Assembly (NCBI GenBank): GCA_030378125.1 | Contig: JAUCGN010000101.1 | Location: forward strand, 1 to 6,296 | Source of the DNA: Thiotrichales bacterium HSG1 | GTDB lineage: Bacteria; Pseudomonadota; Gammaproteobacteria; Beggiatoales; Beggiatoaceae | Direction of reading: 5' to 3' | Length of the DNA stretch: 6,296 bases | Part shown: in pieces, positions 4,920-6,296 of the stretch | How the letters are laid out: every line of letters starts with the position of its first letter | How positions within the stretch are numbered: the stretch's first letter is position 1 | The notes under the pieces: generated by a model | What the model was told of the DNA's origin: nothing | The model's database searches: none | The model's input: the letters and a program-made list of their open reading frames with translations, nothing else | Position numbers and translations under genes: made by a program

Positions 4920-6296
4920 TTATTCCTGTTTAAAAATCAAAAATGTAATATCATCATGAGCTTTTTGAGAACCAATATGCTCATAAATATCATCTATAAT
5001 GGCTATTTTTATATCTTTAGCCTGATATTTCCAGTTAAGAGTAATTATTTCACATAATCGTTCAATCCCATAAAACTTACGATGTAAATTCATCGCTTCA
5101 GTAACTCCATCAGTATATAATACTATTCCATCACCTGGAGCTAATGTTATTGATTTTTTATCTACAAATTTGCTAATGTCAAATTCTAAACCGATCATAA
5201 ATCCTAAGTCAAAAGTGTCAATTTTTTCAATTTTTCCACCTTTACGTACAAGTAAAATTTCTTCATGTTGGCCACTTATAGTTAATTTTCCCTCATTATA
5301 ATCTAACAAAGACAAGGTCAAATTTTTGTCGGATTCCATTCGTTGGACATTGTCGTAAATGACATGATTAAGAATATTCAAAAATGTTTTTGGATCGCAC
5401 ACATTGCTCACTAATAAAGTGCGTACAGTCATTTGCACCATCAACATGAGTACCCCACTTTCTAGTCCATGTCCAGTAACATCGCCAATTCCTATTTTAA
5501 CGTTACCATTATGTTGTAACACGTCATAATAATCACCACCAACTTCGGTAGCTGGTTCCATAAAACAAGCAATATCCAAATCTTTAATAGCTTCTAATTC
5601 CATTTCAGTTGGAAGCACCATAGTTTGTAACTGACGTGCAATGTCTAACTCTGCACCCAAACGTAAGTTTTCACCTTTAAGAAGTCTATTTAAATCATTA
5701 ATTTCCTGATTAGCTTTAGATAATTGTTCGGTACGTTCAGTAACTCTAACTTCTAATCTATTATTAAAATCTTGCAAAGTTTCATTAGTTTGTCGTAGTT
5801 CCTCTTGTTGCTGGTGCAGTTCCTCAGCTTGAACTTGTAAAGTTTCATTCATGTTGGTAAGAGCAGTTCCCAATTTATCTTGTTCACAATAATTTTTCTT
5901 TTCAAGAGAATAGTTACCAGCAGCAATGGCAGTTGCCCTTTCAATAGTTTTCTGAATGGTAGCTTGTAACTGTTGGAATGAGGTTATAATTCTGGCAATT
6001 TCATCACCACTATATTCAATATCAAGTCCTAGACTGTCTTTCGCAAATATTCCAACTTTTTTAGTTACTTGACGAATTTTTTGAATGATCCACAGCATGA
6101 TTAATACAAAGGCTAAAACCAGTACAATTGCAAATATTATCCGTTGGTTATAAGTTTCATTTAAAATATGATCAGCTAGGTGATAAGCTCGTTCTTTTTT
6201 CATAAATGAGGCAAAATGAGCACTAGTGTCTGAAGCACCATAGTCAAAAAATGAAGCTCCAGTTTTTATATATTCATCAGTCAAATCCTTTATTAA
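4920..6296 (-). CDS. Membrane SpoIIE-type serine/threonine phosphatase with tandem HAMP domains (5'-truncated by window edge)
   Basis: The frame is open to the right edge (four codons upstream of the TTG at 6284), so that TTG is an internal leucine rather than the start, and the N-terminus is missing. Numbering from that TTG: residues 1-47 are the end of a presumably periplasmic sensor. Residues about 49-67 are a transmembrane helix (IIFAIVLVLAFVLIMLWII). Two HAMP modules follow, at about 68-115 and 112-155, the second with AAGNYSLE and DKLGTALTNMNETL. A glutamine-rich coiled coil spans about 145-210. The PP2C/SpoIIE catalytic domain at about 215-452 keeps its metal-binding acids in EVGGDYYD (247-254), GDVTGHGLESG (267-277), YTDGVTEA (390-397) and DDITFLIF (444-451). 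Relatives dephosphorylate STAS anti-anti-sigma proteins in partner-switching control. No such STAS partner or anti-sigma kinase lies downstream. The signal sensed and the target are unknown. Confidence 0.93.
   Translation of the reverse strand, partial: LIKDLTDEYIKTGASFFDYGASDTSAHFASFMKKERAYHLADHILNETYNQRIIFAIVLVLAFVLIMLWIIQKIRQVTKKVGIFAKDSLGLDIEYSGDEIARIITSFQQLQATIQKTIERATAIAAGNYSLEKKNYCEQDKLGTALTNMNETLQVQAEELHQQQEELRQTNETLQDFNNRLEVRVTERTEQLSKANQEINDLNRLLKGENLRLGAELDIARQLQTMVLPTEMELEAIKDLDIACFMEPATEVGGDYYDVLQHNGNVKIGIGDVTGHGLESGVLMLMVQMTVRTLLVSNVCDPKTFLNILNHVIYDNVQRMESDKNLTLSLLDYNEGKLTISGQHEEILLVRKGGKIEKIDTFDLGFMIGLEFDISKFVDKKSITLAPGDGIVLYTDGVTEAMNLHRKFYGIERLCEIITLNWKYQAKDIKIAIIDDIYEHIGSQKAHDDITFLIFKQE

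Noticed and set aside
4880..4925. Intrinsic terminator after the phosphatase gene
   Set aside because: A T-run (minus strand, around 4890-4895) is present, but the only preceding stem is about 3 bp.

Overview
The window is AT-rich (roughly one third G+C by eye). It carries five protein-coding loci, two long gene-poor spacers, and a striking inverted duplication. The classical fused ArgA-type N-acetylglutamate synthase and the YcfH-type TatD hydrolase both point to a gammaproteobacterium. The AT-richness, the STAS-MlaE fusion, the HAMP/SpoIIE phosphatase and a protein resembling the N-terminal region of large hybrid CheA-like kinases would suit a Methylococcales or Thiotrichales-like lineage. 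That placement is inference only.

Layout: (1) Bases 1-118 are an exact reverse-complement copy of 2449-2566, which is the promoter-proximal region and first codons of the permease gene. (2) A minus-strand 199-residue ORF (100-699) runs into this repeat and takes its last residues and stop codon from it. It looks like a truncated CheA-like N-terminus. (3) An 81-bp divergent promoter region leads to argA on the plus strand (781-2070). (4) A 425-bp spacer holds a candidate non-coding transposable element (MITE-like, about 205 bp, 2233-2439) with a nested inverted repeat. It ends one base before the likely -35 box of the next gene. (5) A STAS-MlaE lipid-transport permease gene (2496-3653) is followed by a short convergent spacer. 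(6) The tatD/ycfH gene lies on the minus strand (3728-4492). (7) A 427-bp AT-rich spacer contains several degenerate repeats but no convincing gene. (8) A 5'-truncated minus-strand gene encodes a membrane SpoIIE-type phosphatase with tandem HAMP domains (4920 to the right edge).

The genes do not form one pathway: arginine biosynthesis, outer-membrane lipid homeostasis, nucleic-acid/D-amino-acyl processing and phosphatase signalling simply sit side by side in mixed orientations. I see no CRISPR array, RNA gene, toxin-antitoxin pair or defence system. The most informative structure is the 118-bp inverted duplication. It starts exactly at base 1 and truncates a gene, so it is either a real small rearrangement or, quite plausibly, a contig-end chimera of the inverted type seen after multiple-displacement amplification.
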